From UBA3263 sp964528425 (lineage in GTDB: Bacteria; Bacteroidota; Bacteroidia; Bacteroidales; Muribaculaceae): a stretch of 64,000 nucleotides of DNA. Made by a program: the position numbers and the translations under genes. The notes under the pieces were generated by a model, which made no database searches, was not told the origin of the DNA, and worked only from the letters and a program-made list of their open reading frames with translations. Shown one piece after another: positions 15,322-24,993 of the stretch. Positions within the stretch are counted from its first letter, which is position 1. The number at the start of each line of letters is the position of its first letter. The stretch covers positions 1 to 64,000 of the forward strand of contig CAZGTD010000007.1 in the NCBI GenBank assembly GCA_964528425.1, given 5' to 3'.

Positions 15322-18300
15322 TTAGTTGTCTTGGCTGGTAATGGGGCGGTCGTTGGGAATTACGGGAGCGGGATAAACCGGAGCATCCACGTTGGAGATT
15401 TTCAGGCGGATATCTTCGGGGAGCGGTTTGACAATGCCGTCTTTTTCGAGCTGGAACATATCGTCTTTGAACTCGTCATACATGGCGTCGGTCATGATGT
15501 AATATTGAGTGCCATAGTCGCCCTGTTCGATAGCGGCAACGGTGAAGAGACCAAAGGCTTCGAAATAGTTCCAGAGGTTATAGCCGGTCAGGCGCGAGAG
15601 TTTGTAGATGCAGTTCAAAATAGCCGGAGCGGAGTTGGTAGTCCACGACAGACGGTCGTTTTCGCCGCCGATATAACCGCGTTTGGTCCAGCAGGATTCG
15701 GGGAAACGCTCCTTGAACTGAGCAACCTTGTTGATTGAGGGATCGGTCGAGCGGTTGGCGTTGAAGGCCGAAGTGAGGATTTCATATTTGTCGGCCGTAG
15801 TCTTGCCCGGTTCAACAGTGGAGCCTTCGGGCTGGTCATTCTGACGCATGGACTCGAAGAGGTCGGGCCACAGGTCGGGACGATAGTCTTCGGGCAGGCG
15901 GTCGGGATTTTCTTCCGAGAAGTAATACATCAGATAGATAAACGGTGCGAGAATCAGTTCGCCGTTGTTGCTTGAGTATGCCTCGATGGGGTTGAGGGCT
16001 CGGCGCGGGTCAACTATGTTGCGCGGGTCTTCGGTGTTTTTGGGGTTCCAGGTGTCGGCCGGGGCGCCGGAATAGGTTTTGTCAGATGCAAAACGCTTGG
16101 TGGGATATTTAACCTGATTGATGGCGAACTGTTTCAGTTCGTCGCACCAGCCGAATGCCTCGCCGTTTTCGGCAGCCTTGGCGGCGTCGGTGCGGAGCGA
16201 CATGACGATGTTGTCGTTCGCGTTAGCGGTTTTGGTTTCCTTACCGTCCGGGGCGGTTATTTCGCGGTTGTAGTCGTCGTTGAGGAACAGACGGCGAATC
16301 TTGGCCGTGCGGCCGTTGAAGTCATGCCAGTTGTCGTAGTGATAGCGTTCGCGGTTGGTGCGCACGTTGTAGCCCATGTGGATTACGTTGTAGGCCGAGA
16401 AGATATTGTTGGTGACTTCGGCAGTGCCTATCCAGCGGAAATAGGGCGCCATCTGGTGCTGGTGGCCCCATTCGTGCGAAAGGCCCCAGATTGCGTCGGA
16501 GTCGCTGTTCATCAGGTGGTCGGGCGAGCATACGCGCCATTGGGTGTCGTACATAAACGTCGGACCCCAACCGCCCTGATACATATAATAGTTATAGTTC
16601 ACATAGGCCATGGTGCGGTTTTCGGGAACGCGGTTGTATTTATCAAGACCGAGCACGCGGTGTTCCCAGATTATAATCTGGTCGAGCAGGTTGATATAGC
16701 GCACATATTGACCTGCGGCACGGGTTTTCAGCGCTTCGGTCTGCCATGCGGAGTGAACTCGGGTTCCGAGGCAGTCCATAACCGGATAAACGGCTTCATC
16801 GAGCGTTTTCTGGTTTTCGGCGTTGCTCTTAAGGTTGGAGATGAAGCCATTGTAGAGGGCGCCGACAACGTGAACCTTCACTGCGCGGGCCGCGCCGATT
16901 TCGGGCGAAGTTACGTCGTCGTCGAAGTTGTTGATGTAAACCAGACCCATATCGTGGCCTTTGACCATCTTTTCGGCGTCGCGTTTGGCTTCAGGAACCG
17001 TTATGATGTTGATGCCGTTAACGAGGTTATAGTTAAAGCGTTCGGCATACCATTTCTGGTCGTTGCCTTTGGAGTCGGTGTAGATTTCGTGGCCGTGCCA
17101 GCGGATAACCACCATGCCCACGGTGCCTTTCTCCTCGGGGATTCCGGAAACCATGATTACATACTGACCGGGGGTTATGGCAACGCCGGTAACGCCCTGC
17201 GAGCGGTCGTAGCATTTGCCGGGGGCATTCCATAGTTCGGCGAGGGTTTCAGGCGACATTACCGCATTGTGGGTGCTGACCATCTTTGTCGGGTCATATT
17301 CGCCGTTGAAAATAACCTGAGCCAGTTGCTTGTAGAATGGGTCGGTCAGGGCGTCAATCTGCTGCTGCGTAACTCCGGGTTTTAGTTTTGAGCAGATATC
17401 GTCGGCGAATACTTCGTGACCGCTGTCAACAAAACCTTTTTTATTGAACTGCATTTCGGCGCACGAGGCGTAGTTCTTGTTCTCTTTGTTGGAGTAGCCG
17501 GTGCGCACCGTGAAACGCACGCCGAGAATATTGTCTTGCAGGGCTTCGGGGAAACGGATTACCGATGCGCTCGATGCCATTTTCAAATCGATGGGGTCGG
17601 CGGTTACCGGAGTCCACTTCATAGATGAGCCATCTTTGTGGGCTACTTCTACGGTTATTACGCCGAAATTGCCGTTGCGGGTGCCGTCTTCGTCCTGACG
17701 GGGAATGTAGGTTACCGATTCCAGGTCAACGCCGCCGTCAACTACGCCGGCTTCGGTGAAGTAATATTCCAGCACGGGCCATTCGCTCGGGCGCGAAGAG
17801 CTGAAGCCGTTATAGCTGGAGTGGTAAATGGTGTTGGCGTCGCCGTCGTAGGAAAATTCCAGACGCTGGCCGTTGGAGTTGGCGCGGCCTTGCACTTCCT
17901 TGGCGGCATCGACGCTGCGGACAGGAGTTGCAAAACGCGAGGTATAGGTTGTTTTTGCATCGTCAACGAAGTTCCAGCCCGGTTGCTTGACCTGAATGGT
18001 TGTGGTTTCGGAGCCGGCGCCCGTTTTAACCGTAAGGGTGGCGGTGCGGGTGGTTGCCGATGCGTTTTTGTCGATTATCAGGTGGATTTCTCCGTTTCTG
18101 ACCGCAGGCTGAACCCAGCTGTCTTCCGTAACTGCGAATTTATAGCGCGAGTAGGCCGGAAGCACCAGTTCGGTTGCTTCGTTGTCGGTCAGGTTAATGG
18201 TGCCTGAGCCGTAGATCAGCGCGCCGAGCTTGGTTGCCGGAACCTGAACTTGCGCGGTGGCGGGAATAGCCGCGGCTATGCCGAGCATTCCTATAAGCAC

Positions 18301-18324
18301 CCGTGAAAAGATATTAGATTTCAT
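15322..18324 (-). CDS. M60-family (enhancin/mucinase-type) metallopeptidase, secreted
   Basis: A 1000-residue exported protein with a signal peptide (about residues 1-24). After it come a BACON-like beta domain (about 30-115), an F5/8-type carbohydrate-binding region (about 135-300, with EWPVLEYYF and DNILGVRFTV), and the M60 catalytic domain (about 330-900). The zinc site HEWGH is near residue 615, followed by QHQM. M60 proteases of gut bacteria cut O-glycosylated mucin-type proteins and the BACON/F5-8 modules are typical carriers; substrate here is inferred from family. First gene of a two-gene operon with the secreted partner at 13525, promoter at 18366-18396. Confidence 0.92.
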   Translation of the reverse strand: MKSNIFSRVLIGMLGIAAAIPATAQVQVPATKLGALIYGSGTINLTDNEATELVLPAYSRYKFAVTEDSWVQPAVRNGEIHLIIDKNASATTRTATLTVKTGAGSETTTIQVKQPGWNFVDDAKTTYTSRFATPVRSVDAAKEVQGRANSNGQRLEFSYDGDANTIYHSSYNGFSSSRPSEWPVLEYYFTEAGVVDGGVDLESVTYIPRQDEDGTRNGNFGVITVEVAHKDGSSMKWTPVTADPIDLKMASSASVIRFPEALQDNILGVRFTVRTGYSNKENKNYASCAEMQFNKKGFVDSGHEVFADDICSKLKPGVTQQQIDALTDPFYKQLAQVIFNGEYDPTKMVSTHNAVMSPETLAELWNAPGKCYDRSQGVTGVAITPGQYVIMVSGIPEEKGTVGMVVIRWHGHEIYTDSKGNDQKWYAERFNYNLVNGINIITVPEAKRDAEKMVKGHDMGLVYINNFDDDVTSPEIGAARAVKVHVVGALYNGFISNLKSNAENQKTLDEAVYPVMDCLGTRVHSAWQTEALKTRAAGQYVRYINLLDQIIIWEHRVLGLDKYNRVPENRTMAYVNYNYYMYQGGWGPTFMYDTQWRVCSPDHLMNSDSDAIWGLSHEWGHQHQMAPYFRWIGTAEVTNNIFSAYNVIHMGYNVRTNRERYHYDNWHDFNGRTAKIRRLFLNDDYNREITAPDGKETKTANANDNIVMSLRTDAAKAAENGEAFGWCDELKQFAINQVKYPTKRFASDKTYSGAPADTWNPKNTEDPRNIVDPRRALNPIEAYSSNNGELILAPFIYLMYYFSEENPDRLPEDYRPDLWPDLFESMRQNDQPEGSTVEPGKTTADKYEILTSAFNANRSTDPSINKVAQFKERFPESCWTKRGYIGGENDRLSWTTNSAPAILNCIYKLSRLTGYNLWNYFEAFGLFTVAAIEQGDYGTQYYIMTDAMYDEFKDDMFQLEKDGIVKPLPEDIRLKISNVDAPVYPAPVIPNDRPITSQDN

Positions 18325-18365
18325 TAGCGTTGTGAAATAATGATTGTGTTGTATATAATATGGTG

Positions 18366-18396
18366 CAAATTTAAAGCTTTTTTATGAAAGTGCAAA
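18366..18396 (-). promoter_or_regulatory. -33/-7 promoter of M60 operon
   Basis: Minus-strand TTTG (18396-18393), 19-base spacer, TAAATTTG (18373-18366). The leader is about 35 bases. Divergent from the helicase promoter only 10 bases away. Confidence 0.75.
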
Positions 18397-18405
18397 TATT
18401 TTTCG

Positions 18406-18413
18406 TAAATTTG
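18406..18413 (+). promoter_or_regulatory. -7 box of DEAD-box helicase promoter
   Basis: TAAATTTG, 21 bases before the helicase ATG. No exact TTTG is found 19-20 bases upstream (TTTATG instead). Confidence 0.6.
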
Positions 18414-18434
18414 CACGATTTTTAACCCGACATC

Positions 18435-19670
18435 ATGTACTTTGAAGATTTAGATCTTACCGACGACGTTCTCGACGCTCTCTATGATATGCACTTCGAC
18501 GAGTGCACCCCGATTCAGGAAAAAGCAATACCGGTTGCTCTGACCGGACGCGACCTCATAGCCGTTGCCCAGACCGGAACCGGCAAAACAGCCGCCTTTC
18601 TCCTTCCGGTAATCAATGAACTGGGAAAGCGCAAGGCGTCCGACAAGGTTAAATGCGTCGTTATGACCCCTACGCGCGAACTCGCCCTTCAGATTGATTC
18701 GCAGATGCAAGGGTTCAGCTATTTTCTGCCGATCAGCTCGCTGCCTATTTATGGCGGTACCGACGGCGCCGGCTATGCACGCCAGCAACGCGGCCTGCAG
18801 ATGGGGGCCGAAGTTGTAATCGCCACACCGGGGCGCCTGTTGGCTCATCTGCAGATGGGCTATGTTGACCTTTCGGAAGTTGAGTTCTTTATTCTCGACG
18901 AGGCTGACCGGATGCTCGATATGGGTTTCTACGACGATATAATGAGCATTGCCAAACATTTGCCCGAAAAGCGGCAGACTCTGATGTTTTCGGCAACCAT
19001 GCCCCCGAAAATCCAAAAAATGGCCAAGTCGCTGCTCAGCAAACCGGTTGAAATCAAAATTGCGGTCAGCAAACCGACAGATAAGGTTCACCAGAGGGTT
19101 TATTTCTGCGCCGAGCGCGAAAAGCAAGATTTGCTTATGACGCTCTTTCAGACCGAAAGCTCCAAGCGAGTAATCGTTTTTGCATCCTCGAAACTTAAGG
19201 TTAAGGAGCTGGCCCGCGCCCTGCGGCGCAAAAAGCTCGCCGTCGGCGAAATGCATTCCGACCTCGACCAGACCGTGCGCGAGGAGGTTATGCGTAATTT
19301 CCGCGCCGGCAACACTGATATTCTGGTCGCAACAGATATTGTTGCCCGCGGCATCGACATCGACGACATAACAATGGTTGTTAATTTCGATGTGCCCCAC
19401 GATGCCGAAGATTATGTTCACCGTATCGGCCGCACGGCGCGTGCCGGCGAAGAAGGGCTGGCCATTACTCTGGTAGGCGAGCGCGAGCGCCGCAAGTTTA
19501 AGGGCATAGAGAGTTTTTTGGGGAAGCCGGTGGAGCGGGGCGGGTCCGACAAGTCAGACAAGTCCGACCGGTCCGACAAGTCCGACAGGTCAGACAAAAA
19601 GCCGAATCGCCACCGGTGGCATCGCGGAAAATCAAAACCGAAAAATCCCCCTAAGCAAAATATGTTATAA
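18435..19670 (+). CDS. DEAD-box ATP-dependent RNA helicase
   Basis: A 411-residue RNA helicase of the RhlE/CsdA-like group, likely acting in RNA unwinding during ribosome assembly or RNA decay. All core motifs are visible: Q motif (CTPIQEKAIP, near 28), AQTGTGKT (about 47-54), PTRELA, TPGR, DEAD (about 155), SAT, and HRIGRTAR (about 331-338). The C-terminus after residue 365 is low complexity: six Ser-Asp-Lys/Arg triplets encoded by a 9-base tandem repeat, then a basic Arg/His/Lys tail. A basic tail is normal for RNA binding, but the SDK/SDR repeat is unusual and may have come from an intergenic repeat. Confidence 0.95.
   Translation: MYFEDLDLTDDVLDALYDMHFDECTPIQEKAIPVALTGRDLIAVAQTGTGKTAAFLLPVINELGKRKASDKVKCVVMTPTRELALQIDSQMQGFSYFLPISSLPIYGGTDGAGYARQQRGLQMGAEVVIATPGRLLAHLQMGYVDLSEVEFFILDEADRMLDMGFYDDIMSIAKHLPEKRQTLMFSATMPPKIQKMAKSLLSKPVEIKIAVSKPTDKVHQRVYFCAEREKQDLLMTLFQTESSKRVIVFASSKLKVKELARALRRKKLAVGEMHSDLDQTVREEVMRNFRAGNTDILVATDIVARGIDIDDITMVVNFDVPHDAEDYVHRIGRTARAGEEGLAITLVGERERRKFKGIESFLGKPVERGGSDKSDKSDRSDKSDRSDKKPNRHRWHRGKSKPKNPPKQNML
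19544..19597 (+). repeat. six 9-bp tandem repeats inside helicase 3' end
   Basis: Six copies of a 9-base unit, consensus GTCCGACAA, with variants GTCAGACAA, GTCCGACCG and GTCCGACAG. They encode SDK/SDR triplets and keep frame at any copy number. Confidence 0.9.
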
Positions 19671-19769
19671 AACATTCTTTCTTTTTGAATCTAAAAATGG
19701 TGATTTTTGTGCAAAGTGCTACAATAATTGCTATTTTTTAGCGTTTTGATGTTAAAATAGCGCGAAAAG

Positions 19770-19801
19770 TTTGCGTATATCAAAGTTTTTTCGTAATTTT
19801 G
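19770..19801 (+). promoter_or_regulatory. -33/-7 promoter of SusCD operon
   Basis: TTTG (19770-19773), 20-base spacer, TAATTTTG (19794-19801). The ATG of the SusC-like gene is at 19879, leaving a leader of about 72 bases with no clear hairpin. No linked ECF sigma/anti-sigma or hybrid two-component regulator is present. Confidence 0.75.
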
Positions 19802-19878
19802 CATTCCAAAAGAAAACAACTATGCCGTTTCCGGCGGTACAATTGTAAAAAAGAATAATCATAATCATTCGCAGTAAT

Positions 19879-22800
19879 ATGGGTAAAAAATTTATTCTGC
19901 TCCTTATGGTGCTACTCTCCGCTATGGGCGTTGCCGCAGAGGTAACGGTCACAGGCACCGTAATCGACGGAGTTGAAAAGGAGCCTATTATCGGCGCTAC
20001 CGTTAAGCTCAAAGGTAAGTCCACTGTCGGCACTTCTACCGATATCGACGGTAACTTCAAGCTTGTGGTACCCTCCGAAAAATCCGTGCTCGAAATCACC
20101 TACGTTGGCATGAAGCCCGTAGAAGTTAAAGCATCGTCCAAGCATCTGGACATCGTAATGGAGTCGTCGTCGACCGTGCTCAACGAAGTCGTTGCGCTCG
20201 GTATGGCTAACACCGACAAGCGTCTCTTTACGGGTGCAACTACGAAAATCAACGCCGAAGAGAGCCTGCTCTCGGGCGTGAGCGATATTTCGCGCTCGCT
20301 CAGTGGCCGCGCGGCCGGCGTGAGCGTTCAGAACGTCAGCGGCACCTTCGGTACGGCGCCTAAAATCCGCGTGCGCGGTGCAACCTCAATCTATGGTTCA
20401 TCGAAGCCTCTGTGGGTTGTCGACGGTGTGATCCTCGAAGATAACGTTGAAATCGATGCCGACGCTCTTTCCAGCGGCGACGCAACCACTATGATTGCAT
20501 CGGCTGTTGCCGGCCTCAATGCCGACGACATCGAGAACTTCCAGATTCTTAAGGACGGTTCCGCAACCTCTATCTACGGTGCGCGCGCAATGGCAGGCGT
20601 TATCGTCGTTACGACCAAGCAGGGTCGCAGCGGCCACACCTCGCTCAACTACACCGGCGAACTTACCTATCGTCTGAAACCCTCCTATCGCAACTATAAC
20701 ATCTGTAACTCTCAGGAGCAGATGGGTATTTATAAGGAAATGGAAGCCAAGGGCTGGCTGAGCTTCGCATCGCTGGCCAATGCCTCTTCGAGCGGCGTTT
20801 ACGGCACCATGTATAAACTTATCAACACCTACGATCCTACCACCGGTAAATATGCGCTGGCAAATACCACCGCCGCCCGCAACGCCTACCTGCGCGAAGC
20901 AGAAATGCGTAATACCGACTGGTTTGACCAGCTCTTCCGCAGCACTCTGATGCAAAGCCATGCAATCAGCGTTTCCGGCGGTACCGACAAGGGTAACTTC
21001 TACACCTCGTTCTCTTATATGAACGACCCGGGTTGGACCAAGTCCAGCTCCGTAGACCGCTACGTGTTCAACGCCAATGCAACCTATAATCTGTCGAAGC
21101 AGTTGAAACTCACCATGCGTACCAACGACAGCTACCGTAAGCAAAAGGCACCCGGCACTCTGGCTCAGGATGTAGACGTTGTTAGCGGTAATGTTAGCCG
21201 TTCGTTCGACATCAACCCCTTCAGCTACGCGCTCAATACCTCGCGTACCACTGACCCGACAACCCGCCTCACCCGTAACTATGCCGACTTCAATATTTTT
21301 GACGAACTCGACAATAACTACATCACCAACGAAATGGTCGATGTTAAGTTCCAGGGTGAACTCGAATACAAACCGATCGCCGGCCTCTCGCTGCGCGCCC
21401 TCGGCTCGTTCCGCTACTCTTCGACCCAGCAGGAACACTACGTTACCGACCGCTCCAACCAGGCTGAAGCCTATCGCGCCGGTATCAACCCCGAAAATGC
21501 AACCATCCGCGCCTCGAACCCCTATCTCTATCGCGACCCGGATGATCCTTCATCGCTGCCTCAGACCGTGCTTCCCAAGGGCGGTATTCTCTACCACACG
21601 CTCTACGGCCTGCGCCAGCTCGACTTCCGCGCAACCGCAACTTATAATAAGGACATTCTCGGCAAGTATCTCGTGAACGTTTTCGCCGGCTACGAAGCTT
21701 CGAAAATCGACCGCCACACCGAAGCCTTCCAGGGCTGGGGCATGTGTTACGACAACGGTAACCTTCCCTTCTACGACTGGCGCCTGTTCAAGCAGATGAC
21801 CGAAGAAAACTCGGTTTATTACTCCGACCAGAACACTGCGGTTCGCTCTATGGCCGGTTTCGGTACCGCCTCGTTCATGTACGATAACCGCTACATCGTT
21901 AACGGTACCCTCCGCTACGAAGGCACCAACAAACTCGGCAAGGCAACCAAGAGCCGCTGGCTCCCCACCTGGAACGTTTCCGGTGCATGGAACGCCGATG
22001 CCGAAAAATGGTTCGCCAACCCCGTGCTGGCAACTGCCAAGGTGCGCGCATCGTACTCTCTGACTGCCGACGGCGGCCCCTCCAACATCTCTAACGCCCT
22101 GGCAATCTACTATCCCGAACGCCCCTGGCGTCAGGACACCGAAGCCTACGAGCAGGCTCTTATCCTCTCTAAGCTCGGCAACTCGGAGCTGACCTACGAA
22201 AAGAAACACGAGCTCGACCTCGGTGTTGACCTCGGTTTCCTCAACAACCGCATCAACCTGGTGTTCGACTGGTACACCCGCAATAACTTCGACCTGATCG
22301 GTTATATCTACACCCAGGGCGTCGGCGGCGAAATCGGCAAATGGGCCAACGTAGCCTCCATGAAGAGCCACGGCGTGGAATTCACCCTGTCGACCACCAA
22401 CATCCAGACCCGCGACTGGCGCTGGACCTCGGACTTCACTTTCTCCTACGCCAAGAACAAAATCACCGATCTGAAATCACGCTCGCGTGTAATCGACCTG
22501 GTTCAGGGCACCGGTTTCGCCCTCGAAGGCTATCCCGTACGCTCGGTGTTCTCGATTCCTTTCGTAGGTCTGACCGAAGATGGCCTGCCCATCATCATCA
22601 ACGAAGCCGGCGAGGAAACCACCACCGACATCAACTTCCAGGAATGGAACAACCTCGACTTCCTCAAATACGAAGGCCCGGTTGACGCTCCCTACACCGG
22701 CGGCTTCAACAACACCGCCAGCTGGAAGAACCTCTCGCTCAACGTGTTCTTCACCTATGCATTCGGCTCGGTAGTGCGCCTCGACCCGACTTTCGCGGTT

Positions 22801-23202
22801 GCCTACTCCGACCTCGATGCCATGCCCCGCGAATTTATGGACCGCTGGGTGCAGCCCGGCGACGAAAAGGTTACCAACGTGCCTGCAATCGCCTCTGCCC
22901 GCCAGTATCATAATAACAAAGACATCCGCTACGGCTACAATGCCTATAACTACTCCACGGCGCGCATTGCCAAAGGCGACTTTATCCGCCTGAAGGAAAT
23001 CGCCCTGACCTGGGAATTCCCCAAGGCCTGGACCCGCGCCCTGCGCATCAACACTGCTTCGCTCAAGCTGGCCGCCACCGACCTCTGGCTCTGCTACTCC
23101 GACAAGAAGCTCCAGGGCCAAGACCCCGAGTTCGTAAACTCCGGCGGTGTTGCCAACCCCAACCCCAAGCAGTTCACCTTTACTCTCCGTTTCGGACTCT
23201 AA
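19879..23202 (+). CDS. SusC/RagA-family TonB-linked outer-membrane transporter
   Basis: The 1107-residue barrel imports a substrate across the outer membrane using TonB energy, with the SusD protein as a lid. Seen: signal peptide (1-20), carboxypeptidase-regulatory-like domain (about 22-105, TVTGTVIDG and GATVKLKG), TonB plug (about 110-230, with APKIRVRGATSIYGSSKPLWVVDG), then a long beta barrel ending in the phenylalanine-rich strand KQFTFTLRFGL. There is no N-terminal STN domain, so signalling to an anti-sigma factor is not expected. Codon use is strongly biased to C-ending codons, suggesting high expression. The SusD gene follows after 21 bases. Confidence 0.97.
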   Translation: MGKKFILLLMVLLSAMGVAAEVTVTGTVIDGVEKEPIIGATVKLKGKSTVGTSTDIDGNFKLVVPSEKSVLEITYVGMKPVEVKASSKHLDIVMESSSTVLNEVVALGMANTDKRLFTGATTKINAEESLLSGVSDISRSLSGRAAGVSVQNVSGTFGTAPKIRVRGATSIYGSSKPLWVVDGVILEDNVEIDADALSSGDATTMIASAVAGLNADDIENFQILKDGSATSIYGARAMAGVIVVTTKQGRSGHTSLNYTGELTYRLKPSYRNYNICNSQEQMGIYKEMEAKGWLSFASLANASSSGVYGTMYKLINTYDPTTGKYALANTTAARNAYLREAEMRNTDWFDQLFRSTLMQSHAISVSGGTDKGNFYTSFSYMNDPGWTKSSSVDRYVFNANATYNLSKQLKLTMRTNDSYRKQKAPGTLAQDVDVVSGNVSRSFDINPFSYALNTSRTTDPTTRLTRNYADFNIFDELDNNYITNEMVDVKFQGELEYKPIAGLSLRALGSFRYSSTQQEHYVTDRSNQAEAYRAGINPENATIRASNPYLYRDPDDPSSLPQTVLPKGGILYHTLYGLRQLDFRATATYNKDILGKYLVNVFAGYEASKIDRHTEAFQGWGMCYDNGNLPFYDWRLFKQMTEENSVYYSDQNTAVRSMAGFGTASFMYDNRYIVNGTLRYEGTNKLGKATKSRWLPTWNVSGAWNADAEKWFANPVLATAKVRASYSLTADGGPSNISNALAIYYPERPWRQDTEAYEQALILSKLGNSELTYEKKHELDLGVDLGFLNNRINLVFDWYTRNNFDLIGYIYTQGVGGEIGKWANVASMKSHGVEFTLSTTNIQTRDWRWTSDFTFSYAKNKITDLKSRSRVIDLVQGTGFALEGYPVRSVFSIPFVGLTEDGLPIIINEAGEETTTDINFQEWNNLDFLKYEGPVDAPYTGGFNNTASWKNLSLNVFFTYAFGSVVRLDPTFAVAYSDLDAMPREFMDRWVQPGDEKVTNVPAIASARQYHNNKDIRYGYNAYNYSTARIAKGDFIRLKEIALTWEFPKAWTRALRINTASLKLAATDLWLCYSDKKLQGQDPEFVNSGGVANPNPKQFTFTLRFGL

Positions 23203-23223
23203 ACCTCAATTCCTAAGCAAACA

Positions 23224-24969
23224 ATGACAATGAATAAATATATCTGCGGAGTGGCCGCCGCGTCGGCCCTCGTGCTCTCCTCTTGCTCGGGATTTCTCGA
23301 CACCCCAACCGACACCCGCGTTGAAATCGTCAACACCGAACAGGTTCAGATGCTCATGAACGCCGCCTATCCCCAGGCGCTGTTCTCGTGGCCCTGCGAA
23401 ATCATGTCGGACAACATTGAGGATAACAACGCCCCCGAGGGTGAAGGTTCACAGGGTATCCACTACAACCTGAGCGCCTACGACCGCGGCGACGACGAAA
23501 TGTATCGCTGGGAAGTTTGCCAGAGCAACACCGACACCGACTCGCCCTCCAACATCTGGGAAGGTTTCTATAACTCCATCGCCGTAGCCAACGCCGCAAT
23601 GGAAAAACTCGACCAGTGGCGCGAGGAAAACGGCGGTCTCGACCGTACCCAGGCTGCAATCTACGCCGAAGCCCAGGTGCTCCGCGCATTCAACCACTTC
23701 ATGCTCGCCCAGGTATTCTGCATGCCCTACGGCGACGACAATGAATCGAATCTCGGCATTCCTTATATCACCAAGCCCGAAACCACCGTTAAGCCCGACT
23801 ATGAGCGCGGCACTCTGGCCCAGACCTACGCCATGATCGAAAAAGACCTGACCGAAGGCATCAAGGGAATTGTAAACGGCATCTACGATGTGCCCAAATA
23901 TCACTTCAACACTCAGGCCGCCCAGGCTTTTGCAGCCCGCTATTATCTCTATACCCGCCAGTATCAGAAATGTATCGACGCCTGCAATGCCGCATTCGGT
24001 GGCGAAAACGTTGACGTTACCCCCTATCTGAGCAAAATCTGGTCTACTCTCGACACCTATACCTATATCAGTGACTTCGGCCGCTATCAGAACAATATCG
24101 ACAAGCAGTGGAACTTCATGCTCTATCCCACTCACTCGATTCTGCTCCGCCGCCTCGGCTCTAAAAACCGCTACGCCCTGATTCGCGACGCTTTGAGCTC
24201 TACCGTTCACTCGTCGTCGCCCGTGTGGTCGTCGTTCCAGTGGACCTCCGGCTCCGGCAAAAACAAGCGCAGCTTCACCATGCACCCCTGCTTCAACGGC
24301 ATCTGCATCACCAACGGCGGGCAGGAATATGGCTTCGGAATGTGTGCCAACATGTCTGAGCAGTTTGAATATACCGACAAAATCGCCGGTATCGGCTACG
24401 CCCACATTACCCGTCGCGAATTCGGCGGCGAGGAAGTGCTGCTGACCCGCGCTGAAGCCCGACTCTTCCTGGGCGACATCGACGGCGCCATCGCCGACCT
24501 CGACGCCTGGGAAAAGCCCCGCCGCAACTGCCCCGGTGCCAGTGGCTACGAAGACCGCTTCGCCGACTTCAGCCGCGAAAACATCAAGGCTTTCTATGGC
24601 GACAAAGATCCCGGCTACGGTATCTGCAAGCCGATCAACATCGATCAGGTATGCTCGCAATCCGATGCTACCGCCTCGCTCTCGGAAATCATGCCCTACC
24701 TGCAGTGCGTGCTCCACATGCGCCGCATAGAACTTGTCCACACCGGCATGCGCTGGTTCGACATCAAACGCATGGGCATTGAGTTCGACCGCAAGATCGG
24801 CAACAACGTCGCTCCCGACTATCACACCACCGACCGCCTGACCCTCAAGGATCCGCGCCGCGCAATCCAGCTTCCTCCCGAAGTAGTTTCCGCCGGCCTC
24901 TCCGCCAACCCGCGTCCAACCTCCGAACAGGTTCAGAACCCCGGCGAAAATCAGCTCGTTATCCGCTAA
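23224..24969 (+). CDS. SusD/RagB-family substrate-binding lipoprotein
   Basis: A 581-residue surface lipoprotein with lipobox LSSC and lipidated Cys21. The family pattern is clear: DTPTDTRVEI after the lipid anchor, the helical TPR core (GFYNSIAVANAAMEKLDQW; AEAQVLRAFNHFMLAQVF), and the C-terminal RRIELVHTGMRWFDIKRMG segment. It caps the SusC-like barrel and binds the ligand. Either of two in-frame ATGs (23224, 23230) could start it. It shares the operon and the C-ending codon bias of the SusC gene. Ligand is not predictable from sequence; the metallohydrolase neighbour suggests a protein or peptide rather than a glycan. Confidence 0.97.
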   Translation: MTMNKYICGVAAASALVLSSCSGFLDTPTDTRVEIVNTEQVQMLMNAAYPQALFSWPCEIMSDNIEDNNAPEGEGSQGIHYNLSAYDRGDDEMYRWEVCQSNTDTDSPSNIWEGFYNSIAVANAAMEKLDQWREENGGLDRTQAAIYAEAQVLRAFNHFMLAQVFCMPYGDDNESNLGIPYITKPETTVKPDYERGTLAQTYAMIEKDLTEGIKGIVNGIYDVPKYHFNTQAAQAFAARYYLYTRQYQKCIDACNAAFGGENVDVTPYLSKIWSTLDTYTYISDFGRYQNNIDKQWNFMLYPTHSILLRRLGSKNRYALIRDALSSTVHSSSPVWSSFQWTSGSGKNKRSFTMHPCFNGICITNGGQEYGFGMCANMSEQFEYTDKIAGIGYAHITRREFGGEEVLLTRAEARLFLGDIDGAIADLDAWEKPRRNCPGASGYEDRFADFSRENIKAFYGDKDPGYGICKPINIDQVCSQSDATASLSEIMPYLQCVLHMRRIELVHTGMRWFDIKRMGIEFDRKIGNNVAPDYHTTDRLTLKDPRRAIQLPPEVVSAGLSANPRPTSEQVQNPGENQLVIR

Positions 24970-24993
24970 TCCACCCAAAACTGAATTTAAGCA

